The position numbers and the translations under genes were made by a program. A stretch of DNA of 64,000 bases from Pectobacterium brasiliense (GTDB lineage Bacteria > Pseudomonadota > Gammaproteobacteria > Enterobacterales > Enterobacteriaceae), in assembly GCF_016950255.1 (NCBI RefSeq), contig NZ_JACGFN010000001.1:1364001-1428000 (forward strand). Reading direction: 5' to 3'. Below the pieces are notes generated by a model. That model made no database searches. It had not been told where the DNA came from and saw nothing but the letters and a program-made list of their open reading frames with translations. Positions 8,521-18,679 of this stretch are shown here, one piece after another (positions within the stretch are counted from its first letter, which is position 1; every line of letters starts with the position of its first letter).

Positions 8521-10380
8521 ATGCCCGCACCCCATCCGGCTTCATCAGGCCGGGAGATTATTGACGCGCTGGCCGCCTATCGTCAGGGGTTCTGGGGAAT
8601 TGGCCTGTTCAGCGCCGTCATCAACCTGCTGATGCTGGCACCGGCGATTTATATGCTCCAGGTCTATGACCGCGTACTGCCTTCTAGTAGCACCATGACG
8701 CTGGCGATGCTGACGGTCATTATGCTGGGCCTGTTTTTACTGATGGGATTACTGGAGTGGATACGCAGCGCCGTGGTGATCCGCCTCGGTACGCAGATGG
8801 ATATGCGACTGAATCAACGGATCTACAATGCGGCGTTTGAAAGCAACCTCAGGAACGGCACGGCGAGCGCCGGCCAAGCCTTAAACGATCTGACTGCCCT
8901 ACGCCAGTTCGCCACCGGGAACGCGCTGTTTGCCTTCTTTGATGCGCCGTGGTTTCCGGTTTATCTTCTGGTGATTTTCTTACTTCATCCCTGGCTGGGC
9001 GTGATGGCGCTGGCGGGGGCGATCATCCTGATTGTGCTGGCCTGGCTGAATCAAAAACTCACGCGCGAACCTCTGGCCTTAGCCGCACAAAACACCGTTC
9101 AGGCAACGCAGCAGGCTAACGCTAACCTGCGTAACGCCGATGCTATCGAAGCGATGGGGATGCTGCCCGCCATGCGTGAACGCTGGCTGACGCAGCATAA
9201 TGCGTTTCTCTATTATCAGAACGTTGCCAGCGAAAAAAGCGCCAACATTACCTCGCTGACGAAAAGCACCCGACTGGCGCTCCAGTCGCTGATGCTGGGG
9301 CTGGGCGCGCTGCTGGCCGTCAATGGCGATATCACGCCCGGTATGATGATTGCCGGTTCCATTCTGGTGAGCCGCGTACTCAGCCCGATCGATCAGATCA
9401 TTGGCGTCTGGAAACAGTGGATGCAGGCGCGTCTCGCCTGGCAGCGTGTCAATATCTTGCTCGATAATCATCCGGCGCGCGCCGCTGGTATGGCGTTGCC
9501 TGCCCCGGAAGGTAAACTTCAGGTGGAACAGCTCAGCGCTAACGCCCCCAACACACGCACGCCCATACTCGCCAATATCACGTTTGAACTGGCTCCCGGC
9601 GATGTGCTCGGCGTCTTAGGCCCCTCGGGTTCGGGTAAATCCACCCTCGCCCGCCTGCTGGTTGCTGCCATGCCTGCCCTCGGCGGCAAAGTCAGGCTGG
9701 ACGGCGCAGACATGCACCAGTGGGACAAAAGTGATTTAGGCCGCTTCGTGGGCTATTTGCCGCAGGACGTCCAACTTTTCAGCGGGACGATTGCCGAAAA
9801 CATCGCTCGTTTCACTCAGCCAGATGCAGAAAAGATCGTCGCTGCTGCCGTCACGGCAGGCGTTCACGAGATGATTCTGCGGCTGCCGCAGGGCTACGAT
9901 ACGCAACTGGGCGAAGGGGGTGCCGGATTGTCCGGCGGTCAGAAGCAGCGCGTCGCCCTTGCCAGAGCCATTTACAACCAGCCACGCCTGATTGTGATGG
10001 ATGAACCCAATGCCAGTCTGGATGACGACGGCGAGAAAGCCTTATTGGCCGCGATTGCCGCCCAGCAGGGAGCCAAAAGCACGCAGGTGCTGATCACACA
10101 TAAGCCCGCTCTGCTGTCCTGTGCCAATAAGCTGTTAGTCCTGCGCGCCGGGCAGATCCAGTATTTCGGCGCAACCGAGCAGGTGCTGAAAGAGCTACAG
10201 CGCGCCAAACCCGCCAATGCCTCTACGACCAAACCGATGACGAAACCTGTCAGCACCAAACCTGCACCGGTTAAAACAGCCGACGCCGCCAATGCCTTTA
10301 CCCCAAAAGAGCCCAGCTCCTCCGGGCTGAGCATGGTATACAGCGCGCCAACGCCGCGCCGAGCCGCACCGGATAAATGA
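8521..10380 (+). CDS. hasD: type I secretion ABC transporter HasD
   Basis: Inner-membrane exporter ATPase that drives secretion of HasA. With the start at 8521 (AAGGA 9 bases upstream) it has 619 residues; the frame is open 35 codons further up, but the homologous part begins near here. Membrane spans occupy about 25-300. Walker A GPSGSGKST is at 367-375, LSGGQ at 470-474, and the Walker B Asp-Glu lies in VMDEP. There is no N-terminal peptidase domain, as expected for a substrate with a C-terminal signal. An Ala/Pro/Lys/Thr-rich tail of about 50 residues follows the ATPase. hasE lies about 60 bases downstream. Confidence 0.92.
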   Translation: MPAPHPASSGREIIDALAAYRQGFWGIGLFSAVINLLMLAPAIYMLQVYDRVLPSSSTMTLAMLTVIMLGLFLLMGLLEWIRSAVVIRLGTQMDMRLNQRIYNAAFESNLRNGTASAGQALNDLTALRQFATGNALFAFFDAPWFPVYLLVIFLLHPWLGVMALAGAIILIVLAWLNQKLTREPLALAAQNTVQATQQANANLRNADAIEAMGMLPAMRERWLTQHNAFLYYQNVASEKSANITSLTKSTRLALQSLMLGLGALLAVNGDITPGMMIAGSILVSRVLSPIDQIIGVWKQWMQARLAWQRVNILLDNHPARAAGMALPAPEGKLQVEQLSANAPNTRTPILANITFELAPGDVLGVLGPSGSGKSTLARLLVAAMPALGGKVRLDGADMHQWDKSDLGRFVGYLPQDVQLFSGTIAENIARFTQPDAEKIVAAAVTAGVHEMILRLPQGYDTQLGEGGAGLSGGQKQRVALARAIYNQPRLIVMDEPNASLDDDGEKALLAAIAAQQGAKSTQVLITHKPALLSCANKLLVLRAGQIQYFGATEQVLKELQRAKPANASTTKPMTKPVSTKPAPVKTADAANAFTPKEPSSSGLSMVYSAPTPRRAAPDK

Positions 10381-10444
10381 GGCTCAGCACATTGATAACG
10401 CACACCTGCCATCAGAACAGCATCATGGAAAGAAGAGGATAACC

Positions 10445-11803
10445 ATGTCCGCGTTACGCGAAGTCACATCACAGCCAACGGCTCCTCTCCCTCAGGTGGC
10501 GGATAACGTCGCGGCGATGCCGTTACACACCGACGCCGGACGCTATTTGAAGTACGGTCTCTGGCTGGTTCTGGCAGGTTTTGGTGGCCTGCTGCTGTGG
10601 GCTGGCATGGCACCGCTGGATAAAGGCGTCGCCGTCTCTGGTCGGGTTGTCGTTGCGGATAACCGTAAAGTGGTGCAGCCCGTCAGTAGCGGACGCATCG
10701 CCTCGCTCACCGTACGGGACGGCGATCGTGTGCAAGCTGGGCAAGTCCTTGCCACGCTGGACCAAACGCCCGCTCAGGCGCAGCGCGACAATCTCACCAC
10801 CCAGCTTCAGGAAGCGTTCGCGGGCGAAGCGCGTCTGCTGGCGGAACGTGACGATCTGAACACGATCGCCTTCCCTGCCCCCACTGAGCAACACAGCACC
10901 GTCACGCAACAAATTCAGATTGCCCAGCAGCAGCTCTTCATCAGCCGTCGTGCAGCCCTGCAACAGGAACGCGCCGCGATACAAGCCGCTATCATCGGGG
11001 CAAAAGCGCAGTCTCAGGGTTCACAGGCGCTGCTGGCCAGTAGCCAAACGCAATATCAGATTATCAGCGAACAGTTGCGCGGGCTGCGTCCGCTGGCGCA
11101 GGAAGGCTACATCGCCCGTAATCGCCTGCTGGACGTCGAGAGGCAGGCCGCTCAACTGGCGGGCGCGATCGCGCAGGAACGGAATAATCAGGTACAGCTC
11201 CAGCAACAGGTTGTCGAACTGGAGCAAAAGATCCAGCAGCGCCAGAACGAGTACCAGAAAGAAGTGCGTGCCCAGCTCGCCGATACCCAGCGTTCCATTC
11301 AGGATCTCACCCAGCGGCTGAAAACAGCGGAGTATGAACTTCAGCACACGCACATTCGCGCCCCCGCCAGCGGCACGGTGGTCGGACTGGCGCTGCACAC
11401 CGAAGGCGGCGTGGTGAATAGCGGGCAGATGCTGATGGAGATTGTTCCCGAGGGGCAGCCGTTATTGATTGACGCGCAGCTGCCTATCGAACTGGTGGAC
11501 AGAGTCAGCAACGGGCTACCGGTCGAGCTGCTGTTTTCTGCGTTCAACCAAAGCACCACGCCGCATATTTCCGGCGTTGTCGCGCTGATCGGTGCCGACC
11601 AGCTCGTCGAGCAGCAGACCGGAAAACCCTATTACGCACTGCGTATTCACGTCGATGAACAAGGTAAGCAGCAGCTCGCCGGGCTGGACGTGCGTCCCGG
11701 CATGCCGGTGCAAGCCTTTATTCGTACCGGTGAGCGCTCCCTGCTCAACTACCTGTTTAAACCACTTTCCGATCGCCTGCATCTGGCGTTGATCGAGGAG
11801 TAA
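10445..11803 (+). CDS. hasE: type I secretion membrane fusion protein HasE
   Basis: Periplasmic adaptor of the HlyD/PrtE family, 452 residues, that links HasD to the outer-membrane channel. One N-terminal membrane span lies at about 36-53, followed by a split lipoyl domain (first half near VVADNRKVVQPVSSGRIASL, about 73-92; second half near HIRAPASGTVVGLALHTEGG, about 303-322). Between them is a long Gln/Glu-rich coiled coil of about 190 residues. A beta-barrel domain closes the protein. GAGG lies 6 bases before the ATG. Its stop is two bases before the next start, so translation is probably coupled. Confidence 0.92.
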   Translation: MSALREVTSQPTAPLPQVADNVAAMPLHTDAGRYLKYGLWLVLAGFGGLLLWAGMAPLDKGVAVSGRVVVADNRKVVQPVSSGRIASLTVRDGDRVQAGQVLATLDQTPAQAQRDNLTTQLQEAFAGEARLLAERDDLNTIAFPAPTEQHSTVTQQIQIAQQQLFISRRAALQQERAAIQAAIIGAKAQSQGSQALLASSQTQYQIISEQLRGLRPLAQEGYIARNRLLDVERQAAQLAGAIAQERNNQVQLQQQVVELEQKIQQRQNEYQKEVRAQLADTQRSIQDLTQRLKTAEYELQHTHIRAPASGTVVGLALHTEGGVVNSGQMLMEIVPEGQPLLIDAQLPIELVDRVSNGLPVELLFSAFNQSTTPHISGVVALIGADQLVEQQTGKPYYALRIHVDEQGKQQLAGLDVRPGMPVQAFIRTGERSLLNYLFKPLSDRLHLALIEE

Positions 11804-11805
11804 TC

Positions 11806-13161
11806 ATGCTGCGCCTTTCATTCGTTTATCGCGCGGCGATCCGCTCCTGCTATGCCGTCCCGCTTGTTCTCTCGCTGATCTACAGCGCACCGAGTCAGGC
11901 ACTGGGGTTAATGGAAGCCTGGCAGCAGGCGCTGACGCACGATCCGGCCTTTCAGGCCGCCGTGCACGCGCGCAATGCCGACAGCGAAGAGAAGAACATC
12001 GGCCGCGCCGGACTCTTGCCGAAAGTCACCTATGACTACAGCCAGTCTCGTAACGACTCTACGGTGACGGCAGGGGGGCAACAGTCAGAGCGGGATTACA
12101 CCAGCCGCGCTTCCAGCTTTTCCCTGCAACAGCCGCTGATCGACTACGCTGCATGGTCGCGCTATCAGCAGGGCGAAGCCAGCGCCGTGCTGGCCGACGA
12201 ACAACTGCGCGATGCCAGCCAGCAGCTATTGGTGCGTCTGTTTCAGGCTTACACCAACGTGCTGTTTAGCCGCGAGCAGATTGCGCTGGTTCAGGCACAG
12301 CAGCGCGCTTATCGCGAGCAATATCAGTTGAATCAACGCCTCTTCCAGCAGGGAGAAGGCACCCGGACCGATATGCTGGAAACCGAAGCACGCGTCAACC
12401 TGACCGAGGCGCAGCTCATCGAAGCGCAGGACAATCTGGATATCAGCCTGCGTGAACTGGAAACGCTGTTGGGGATGCCCGTTGGCGTGGATCAGCTTGC
12501 AGCACTCACGCCACGCTTTACCCCACAGCCGCTTCAGCCTGCGGGCTATCAGCACTGGCAATCGCTGGCGCTGCGCCACAACGCACAGCTATTAGCGCTA
12601 AACCAGTCACTGGCCGTGGCGAAATACGGCATTGAGCGTAACCGGGCGGGTCACCTGCCGCAGGTCACGCTGGTTGCCAGCACGCGTAATACGCAGTCAG
12701 ATACCGAAAACAGCTACAACCAGAAATACGATACGCGGTCGATTGGTATCCGCGTCAGCGTACCGATTTTTGCTGGCGGCGGCGTCTCTGCCGCGACGCG
12801 TCAGGCAAAGGAGCGCTATCAGCAAACCGCGCGGGAAAAGGACGAACAGACGGCGACAATCCAGACGGAACTGCGTCGCCAGTTTAATCTGGTCACCAGC
12901 AGCCAGGCGAAAATCCGCGCCTATGAGTTGACGGAAAAGTCGGCGCTGGCGCTGGTCACCGCCACACAGAAGAGCGTTCAGGGCGGAGAGCGCGTGAATC
13001 TTGACGTGCTGAATGCCGAACAGCAACTTTATGGCGCACGGCGCGATCTAACCGAAGCACGTTATACCTGGCTGACGGCCTGGCTACAGCTGCGTTACTA
13101 CGCCGGTACGCTGGACGAACAGACGCTGCGGCAGTTAGCGACCTATTTCGTACACCTCTAA
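11806..13161 (+). CDS. TolC-like outer-membrane secretion protein (HasF/PrtF type)
   Basis: Outer-membrane efflux protein of 451 residues that completes the type I exporter. A signal peptide (cleavage near SQA, about 33) precedes two repeated OEP halves rich in Gln, Ala and Leu; GAGLLPKV-like (AGLLPKVTYDYSQSRNDS) and AGHLPQVTLVAS mark equivalent points in each half. GAGG lies just before the start, inside the end of hasE. In Serratia the has locus uses an unlinked TolC, whereas here the channel gene is in the operon, as in Erwinia prtDEF clusters. I therefore leave the symbol blank. Confidence 0.85.
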   Translation: MLRLSFVYRAAIRSCYAVPLVLSLIYSAPSQALGLMEAWQQALTHDPAFQAAVHARNADSEEKNIGRAGLLPKVTYDYSQSRNDSTVTAGGQQSERDYTSRASSFSLQQPLIDYAAWSRYQQGEASAVLADEQLRDASQQLLVRLFQAYTNVLFSREQIALVQAQQRAYREQYQLNQRLFQQGEGTRTDMLETEARVNLTEAQLIEAQDNLDISLRELETLLGMPVGVDQLAALTPRFTPQPLQPAGYQHWQSLALRHNAQLLALNQSLAVAKYGIERNRAGHLPQVTLVASTRNTQSDTENSYNQKYDTRSIGIRVSVPIFAGGGVSAATRQAKERYQQTAREKDEQTATIQTELRRQFNLVTSSQAKIRAYELTEKSALALVTATQKSVQGGERVNLDVLNAEQQLYGARRDLTEARYTWLTAWLQLRYYAGTLDEQTLRQLATYFVHL

Positions 13162-13892
13162 CAACGTGAATTCAGAACACAACATAAGAGATAACGCGGA
13201 TGTGCAGCCATACCCTATTTAGGAAGGAAAATAAGCCGCATCCAGATATTCTAAAATATTTATAAAAAAATTATATTAATAACCAATCACACTATAAAAG
13301 ATATCTTCCTTCGCATCCGATGTGAAAATAGCAGAAACCCCGTCAGCTATATTCCTGATGTGAATAGCGGTGTCGCGACAGCCGTTTTTATTTTTCGGCT
13401 ATTCTCCAGTGACCTGACGTTGACTTCATTATCAAAAAGGGATTCATTTTATCATTTTTAAAGTAATCATTTAAAAACAATACAATATGCAAAAATACCC
13501 CATTAGAGGTATCCGAAGTAACATTAAGGTTGGATTTTTTACGGCAATCATTAACGAAAATAAAAAATAGAAGAACACTGAACATAACAAAATAAGAACG
13601 AGAATTTAATTACTTTTAAAAAACCCCACCAAATCATTAACAACTTCACCAACTGACACTCCACCTTATTATTAATAAATTAAAATTACACTTAAATAAC
13701 TAAATAAACCAAAAAAGCACAATTATTGCGACCGGGATCTTTTATTTTCCGGAAATAGTGCAAAGGTAAAAATTAATAGATTTAGATCAAGAAAATAAAT
13801 AACAACCCGTCCATATAGTACCCACAGTAAAAACTCACTTATTTTAATTCTAACTAATCAGTTCATCTTAAAAGCAATGCAATGGGGCTACT
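13162..13892. other. long AT-rich spacer between has operon and dcuB
   Basis: 731 bases of AT-rich DNA. I see no convincing gene; a 65-codon frame at 13388-13585 (minus) has no ribosome site and low-complexity composition. AGCCG (about 13380) and CGGCT (about 13398) flank a T-run, an unusual arrangement that is not a normal terminator. The last 150 bases hold the probable dcuB promoter and an FNR-like site. Confidence 0.5.
13777..13790. promoter_or_regulatory. FNR-like box upstream of dcuB
   Basis: TAGAT-TTAG-ATCAA differs from the FNR consensus TTGAT-N4-ATCAA at one position. It lies about 100 bases before dcuB. E. coli dcuB is FNR-activated, so the assignment is plausible. Confidence 0.65.
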
Positions 13893-15233
13893 ATGGACTT
13901 CATCATTCAATTAGTCATCGTCCTGATCTGTCTTTTTTACGGGGCAAGAAAAGGCGGGATCGCGCTGGGTTTATTAGGCGGGATTGGACTTGTTATTCTG
14001 GTCTTTATTTTTAAACTACAACCGGGTAAACCGCCCGTTGACGTCATGCTGGTCATCATTGCCGTGGTGGCTGCGTCGGCAACGCTTCAGGCATCGGGCG
14101 GGCTGGATGTGATGCTGCAAATCGCAGAGCGTATGCTGCGGCGTAACCCGAAATACGTTTCGATTATCGCGCCGTTCGTCACCTGTATTCTGACTATCCT
14201 ATGCGGTACCGGCCACGTGGTGTATACCATTCTGCCGATTATTTATGATGTCGCCATCAAGAATAATATCCGTCCTGAAAGGCCGATGGCCGCCAGTTCG
14301 ATCGGTGCTCAGATGGGGATTATCGCCAGTCCGGTCTCTGTTGCGGTGGTATCGCTGGTTGCCATGTTGGCTAATTTCACGTTCCAGGGCAAACACCTGG
14401 GATTCCTCGACCTGCTGTCGATTACCATCCCTTCTACCCTGCTGGGTATTCTGGCGATTGGGATTTTCAGCTGGTTCCGCGGTAAAGATCTGGATAAGGA
14501 TGAGGATTTCCAGAAATTTATCGCCGATCCAGAAAACAAACAGTACGTATATGGTGATACCGCCACGCTGCTCGACAGAAAACTGCCGCGCAGTAACTGG
14601 ATCGCCATGTGGATCTTTCTGGCAACCATCGCAGCGGTAGCGATTCTGGGTGCCGTTGAAGAGCTACGTCCGGTCTTTGCCGGTAAGCCGCTGTCGATGG
14701 TGCTGGTTATTCAGATGTTTATGCTGCTGTCTGGTGCCATCATCATTATTGCGACCAAAACCAATCCGTCGTCGATCTCGAAGAATGAAGTGTTCCGTTC
14801 TGGGATGATTGCCATCGTCGCGGTATACGGCATCGCCTGGATGGCGGAAACCATGTTCGGCGCGCATCTGGAAGAGATCAAAAGCACGCTAGGCTCATTG
14901 GTGAAAGTCTATCCCTGGGCTTACGCGATTATCCTGCTGATTGTGTCGAAGTTCGTGAACTCGCAGGCGGCGGCGCTGGCGGCTATTGTCCCCGTTGCGC
15001 TGGCTATCGGGGTGGATCCGGCATATATCGTGGCGTCTGCACCAGCCTGTTATGGTTACTACATTCTGCCGACCTACCCAAGCGATCTGGCGGCTATCCA
15101 GTTTGACCGCTCCGGTACTACCAAAATCGGCCGTTTCGTTATCAACCACAGTTTTATTCTGCCAGGCCTAATCGGCGTAACCACCTCCTGCGTCTTTGGC
15201 TGGGTGTTTGCCGCGATGTACGGCTTCCTGTAA
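13893..15233 (+). CDS. dcuB: anaerobic C4-dicarboxylate transporter DcuB
   Basis: Inner-membrane fumarate/succinate antiporter used in fumarate respiration. The 446 residues match E. coli DcuB in length and nearly throughout: [20 protein letters not shown] at the N-terminus, [34 protein letters not shown], and [20 protein letters not shown] near the C-terminus. About a dozen hydrophobic spans are visible. The gene stands alone, with an FNR-like site upstream and a good terminator downstream. No fumarase or DcuSR genes are adjacent, although E. coli dcuB pairs with fumB. Confidence 0.96.
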   Translation: MDFIIQLVIVLICLFYGARKGGIALGLLGGIGLVILVFIFKLQPGKPPVDVMLVIIAVVAASATLQASGGLDVMLQIAERMLRRNPKYVSIIAPFVTCILTILCGTGHVVYTILPIIYDVAIKNNIRPERPMAASSIGAQMGIIASPVSVAVVSLVAMLANFTFQGKHLGFLDLLSITIPSTLLGILAIGIFSWFRGKDLDKDEDFQKFIADPENKQYVYGDTATLLDRKLPRSNWIAMWIFLATIAAVAILGAVEELRPVFAGKPLSMVLVIQMFMLLSGAIIIIATKTNPSSISKNEVFRSGMIAIVAVYGIAWMAETMFGAHLEEIKSTLGSLVKVYPWAYAIILLIVSKFVNSQAAALAAIVPVALAIGVDPAYIVASAPACYGYYILPTYPSDLAAIQFDRSGTTKIGRFVINHSFILPGLIGVTTSCVFGWVFAAMYGFL

Positions 15234-15253
15234 TTCAGTTCTCTGTACCTAGA

Positions 15254-15280
15254 AGCCGTCCAGCAATGGGCGGCTTTTTT
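15254..15280 (+). terminator. dcuB terminator
   Basis: AGCCGTCC (15254-15261) pairs with GGGCGGCT (15268-15275) including one G-T pair, followed by TTTTT. Classic rho-independent form 20 bases after the dcuB stop. Confidence 0.88.
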
Positions 15281-15331
15281 ATGACGAGCCCTCCAGCACG
15301 CCACCCTCACGGGCCGTCGCAAGCGACGTTG

Positions 15332-15353
15332 AAAAACGCACTATGCGTTTTTT
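15332..15353 (-). terminator. terminator of the leftward sulfur operon
   Basis: AAAAACGCA (15332-15340), loop CTA, TGCGTTTTT (15344-15352): a symmetric stem with an A-run on one side and a T-run on the other, so it can act on both strands. It overlaps the stop of the racemase gene. Confidence 0.72.
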
Positions 15354-16068
15354 ATCTTTGCAGCCAAATACGAACGCAGGCCTGTGCCAGCGCTCGTGTC
15401 GGATCGATGCTGATACCTCGCCAGCGTGATGATACCGTCTCCAGTGCAGGAGGAACTTCCGTGCAGGCCAGCACCAGACGTTCCGCACCTCGTGCTACCA
15501 GTTGCGCAGCAAGCTGATCCAGCAAGCGTCCGCCATGCTGTAATTCTCCGCGTTTTACCGCATAGCATCCCGGCACGAAGAGTGTCGTCATTTCCTGCTC
15601 GTCCGGCACCACGGTTTCAGCACCTAATTGCGCGGCAAAACGCTGCTGATACCACCCGGCATTAAGCGTTCCATGAGTCGCGATCAGCCCGATTTTTTGC
15701 GGGGCTTTCTTTGCCTCCGCAGGCGGTTTGATGGCATACAGCGTGGCATCGGCAATGTGTACCAGCGGCGCGTGACTTTCCTCCGCCAGCGCATCAAACC
15801 AGTGGTGTGCCGTATTGCACGGCACCACGATATGGCTGACCGACAAGCGATTAAGCTGCCGAACGGCATGCAAAAGCATCGGCAACGGCGATTCACCCGT
15901 TCCTGCCAGTGCCTGTTGGCGGTCTGGAATCTGCGGCACATTCCAGGCAACCACTGGCACATGATCCTGATCGCGGCTGGCCGGTGTTTCTTCAATGATT
16001 TTATGCAGCAGATCGACCGTCGCCAGCGGCCCCATGCCACCCAGCACACCAATCAGCGGCGAACTCAT
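15352..16068 (-). CDS. Asp/Glu racemase family protein (organosulfur island)
   Basis: PLP-independent amino-acid racemase family, 238 residues, expected to interconvert L and D forms of an acidic amino acid by a two-cysteine mechanism. Both cysteines are present: Cys84 in [10 protein letters not shown] and Cys202 in LACTEVP. The N-terminus [16 protein letters not shown] is diagnostic. The ATG overlaps the stop of the upstream PLP lyase (ATGA), so the two are translationally coupled. The partner lyase suggests the substrate is the lyase's amino acid; aspartate itself cannot be excluded. A relative lies at 49260-49976, in a different setting. Confidence 0.85.
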   Translation of the reverse strand: MSSPLIGVLGGMGPLATVDLLHKIIEETPASRDQDHVPVVAWNVPQIPDRQQALAGTGESPLPMLLHAVRQLNRLSVSHIVVPCNTAHHWFDALAEESHAPLVHIADATLYAIKPPAEAKKAPQKIGLIATHGTLNAGWYQQRFAAQLGAETVVPDEQEMTTLFVPGCYAVKRGELQHGGRLLDQLAAQLVARGAERLVLACTEVPPALETVSSRWRGISIDPTRALAQACVRIWLQR

Positions 16069-17078
16069 TGTGCGGCCGTTTGTTCGAACAGTTGACGGTA
16101 ACCAAACAGCCCGGCTGACCCGCCGGTATGGATGAAGACAATATTTTCATCGGCGCGAAAATGTCCCTGACGAATCAGGTCGATCAGCCCCGCCATGCCT
16201 TTGCCGGAATAGACCGGATCGAGCAGAATCCCTTCCAGTTGCGCCAGCAGCCTGAGCGCCTCCAGCGTTCCTTCGGTTGGAATGCCGTAACCTTTGCCGA
16301 CGTAGTCACTGTTCACCTGCACAGCACTGCGCGGCAGTTCACCCGAAATACCGAGCAGTTGCCAGGTGCGCTGCGCTAGTGCGTAAACATTCTCTTCCTG
16401 CTTCGCTTTCGACGCTCTGACGCTGATACCTAACAGGGGAATCTGGCTATGCGTCGCCGCCAGCCCGGTAACCAATCCCGCCTGCGTACCCGTGCTCCCC
16501 GTCGCATGCACAATATGATCGATGCGCAGGCGCTGCTGGCTGGACTGAAACAACAACTCTTCCGCACAGGCGACATAGCCCAGTGCGCCGACCGGACTGG
16601 AGCCGCCGCCGGGAATGACATAAGGTTTCAGTCCTTCTTTGCGCAGCGATTCTGCCAGCGTTTCCATCGCCTGCTGCATGTCCGTTCCTGCGGGCAGATG
16701 ATCGATAATTTCACCGCCAAGCAGATGATCCAGCAGCACGTTGCCGGAACGCTGGTAGTCTTCGCCATAGTCCTCCACACGCTTTTCCAGCAGTACTTTG
16801 GTTTTCAGCCCCAGCTTTGTCGCCGCCGCAATGGTTTGCCGTACATGGTTAGACTGCGTCGCGCCCTGCGTGATAATGATATCCGCGCCCTGCTGTTGCG
16901 CATCGGCTAACAGGAATTCCAGTTTGCGGGTTTTATTTCCGCCCGTTGCCAGTCCGGTAGCATCATCGCGTTTGATATAAATCGTCGGTCCGCCCAGATA
17001 GGCAGACAGATTCGGCAATGCCTCCAGCGGCGTAGGGAAATGGCCCAGTGACAAGCGGGGGAATCGGGCAAGGTGCAT
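16065..17078 (-). CDS. PLP-dependent lyase, D-cysteine desulfhydrase / L-cysteate sulfo-lyase family (DcyD/CuyA)
   Basis: Fold-type II PLP enzyme of 337 residues. DcyD releases sulfide and CuyA releases sulfite from its amino acid, both with pyruvate and ammonia as products. The PLP lysine is in [13 protein letters not shown] (about residue 49), the phosphate-binding run is GSTGTQAG (about 194-201), and [11 protein letters not shown] closes the protein. E. coli DcyD has TPMAMGGNKLRKLEF and DQLPKV where this protein has [15 protein letters not shown] and KQEENV; from memory the latter forms are closer to CuyA. It lies 21 bases after the ABC ATPase gene and overlaps the racemase. The family is certain; the choice between sulfonate and thiol substrate is inference. 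Confidence 0.85.
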   Translation of the reverse strand: MHLARFPRLSLGHFPTPLEALPNLSAYLGGPTIYIKRDDATGLATGGNKTRKLEFLLADAQQQGADIIITQGATQSNHVRQTIAAATKLGLKTKVLLEKRVEDYGEDYQRSGNVLLDHLLGGEIIDHLPAGTDMQQAMETLAESLRKEGLKPYVIPGGGSSPVGALGYVACAEELLFQSSQQRLRIDHIVHATGSTGTQAGLVTGLAATHSQIPLLGISVRASKAKQEENVYALAQRTWQLLGISGELPRSAVQVNSDYVGKGYGIPTEGTLEALRLLAQLEGILLDPVYSGKGMAGLIDLIRQGHFRADENIVFIHTGGSAGLFGYRQLFEQTAAQ

Positions 17079-17099
17079 AATATTCTCCTGAAATTCGGA

Positions 17100-17903
17100 T
17101 TACAGATTGAGGTGACGACGCGCTTCTTCACGAACGCGATGTAAAATACGCTGCTTCAATGCGGCGTAGTCAGGATGCTGTGCCAGCGTTTCAATGTCTC
17201 TTTCGCGGCCAAACGGCAGCGAGATCGCTTCTGCAATACGACCGGGACGCGCGGACATCACCAATACTCGGTCAGCCAAGAACAGCGCTTCGTCCACGTC
17301 ATGCGTGACAAATAACAACGTGGTGCCGGTTTTTTGCCAGGCAGATAGCAGCAGTTCCTGCATCATCAAACGGGTTTGTGCGTCCAGCGCACCAAACGGC
17401 TCATCCATCAGCAACACCTCGGGGTTCGGCAGCCAGGCTCGCGCCAGCGCAACCCGCTGTTTCATTCCACCAGAGAGTTGCCAGGGGTAGTGCTGCTGGA
17501 ATCCTTCCAGCCCGACCAGTGCCAGATAATTTTCTGCTTCACGCTGGAGCTGGGCTTTATTTGCACCCTGCATCCGTGGTCCAAACGTCACGTTTTCCAG
17601 CACGGTGAGCCAGGGAAATAAGTTGGCCTGCTGAAATACCATGCCGCGCGAGGGGCCCGGACGACGAACAGGTTCATCACCGCACAGCACGCGTCCCTTA
17701 TCCGCAGCTTCAAAACCGGCGATCATGTTGAGAATGGTTGATTTGCCGCAGCCGGAAGGGCCCAGCAGCACCACGAATTCACCTTTAGCTATCTGGAGGG
17801 AAACGTCATCCAGCACCGTTAGCGGGCCGCGTTGTGACGGAAATGTGAGGCTAACGTGCTCCACAACAATGTGTGGCGCAACGGGCTGAGAAGGTTCTGT
17901 CAT
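17100..17903 (-). CDS. sulfonate/taurine-type ABC transporter ATPase
   Basis: TauB/SsuB-like ATP-binding protein of 267 residues energising uptake through the adjacent permease. Walker A GPSGCGKST, Q-loop in MVFQQANLFPWLTVLENV, signature [14 protein letters not shown], Walker B LLMDEPFGALD and switch His in LLFVTHDVDEAL are all visible. The frame extends 65 codons upstream into the permease, but the true start is the ATG at 17903, which overlaps the permease stop as ATGA. Part of a six-gene leftward operon. Confidence 0.9.
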   Translation of the reverse strand: MTEPSQPVAPHIVVEHVSLTFPSQRGPLTVLDDVSLQIAKGEFVVLLGPSGCGKSTILNMIAGFEAADKGRVLCGDEPVRRPGPSRGMVFQQANLFPWLTVLENVTFGPRMQGANKAQLQREAENYLALVGLEGFQQHYPWQLSGGMKQRVALARAWLPNPEVLLMDEPFGALDAQTRLMMQELLLSAWQKTGTTLLFVTHDVDEALFLADRVLVMSARPGRIAEAISLPFGRERDIETLAQHPDYAALKQRILHRVREEARRHLNL

Positions 17904-18673
17904 GATGATTTCCCCGCCCACGGCACGAAGACGCGCTGTGCACCAACCAATAACAGATCGAGCACATAGCCAATGCCGCCTAATAATAAAATGCCCAACA
18001 TCACGATATCGGTACGCAGATAAGCGCTGGCGTTCATGACCATCCAGCCAATGCCCGAGGTGGCAGCAACCATTTCCGCCGCAATCAGGGACGTCCAACC
18101 GATACCGATAGCCAGTCGCACCGTGGTAAATAATTCCGGCAGCGTATCGGGCAAAACAACGTGGAAAAAGATCTGTCGTCGACTGGCACCGAGCGTTTGT
18201 GCGACGCGGATACGGGAACGTTCCACGCGCTCAACAGCGGCACAAGCCCCCACCACGACGCTGAGAAACGTCGCGATAAAGATCAGGAAAAATTTGGATG
18301 CCTCACCGATTCCCAACCAGACTACCGCCAGCGGGATCAGTGCGATTTTAGGCAATGGCCGGAGAAACTGCACAAAAGGATTAAAGATGGCTGCAATCGG
18401 AGGCGATAGTCCCATCAACAGGCCAAGCGGGACGCCAAGAATAATCGCAACGCTGAAAGCGCCTAGCGCCCTAGCGACACTGACAGCAATATGCTCCCAC
18501 AGCGACACCTGCCGATAGCCATCCTGCGCCAGTTCCCCAGCGGTCAGGATGATGTCTGACAGTGGCGGGAGCAGCAGCGGATCGACCCACTGCTTCGCGC
18601 CCGCCACTTGCCACAACGCGAGCACCACCGCCACGGACGTAATACTCAATAATGCATAAGACGTTCTTTTCAC
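17900..18673 (-). CDS. sulfonate/taurine-type ABC transporter permease
   Basis: TauC/SsuC-like inner-membrane subunit of 257 residues with about six spans. The cytoplasmic ATPase-contact loop is AQTLGASRRQIFFHVVLPDTLPELF (about 158-182). RPLPKIALIPLAVVWLGIG is typical of the nitrate/sulfonate/taurine branch. It starts six bases after the binding-protein gene and is coupled to the ATPase gene by a 4-base overlap. Confidence 0.9.
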   Translation of the reverse strand: MKRTSYALLSITSVAVVLALWQVAGAKQWVDPLLLPPLSDIILTAGELAQDGYRQVSLWEHIAVSVARALGAFSVAIILGVPLGLLMGLSPPIAAIFNPFVQFLRPLPKIALIPLAVVWLGIGEASKFFLIFIATFLSVVVGACAAVERVERSRIRVAQTLGASRRQIFFHVVLPDTLPELFTTVRLAIGIGWTSLIAAEMVAATSGIGWMVMNASAYLRTDIVMLGILLLGGIGYVLDLLLVGAQRVFVPWAGKSS

Positions 18674-18679
18674 GACCCG

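Noticed and set aside
13388..13585. 65-codon frame in the has-dcuB spacer
   Set aside because: No ribosome site, low-complexity AT-driven composition, no homology recognised.
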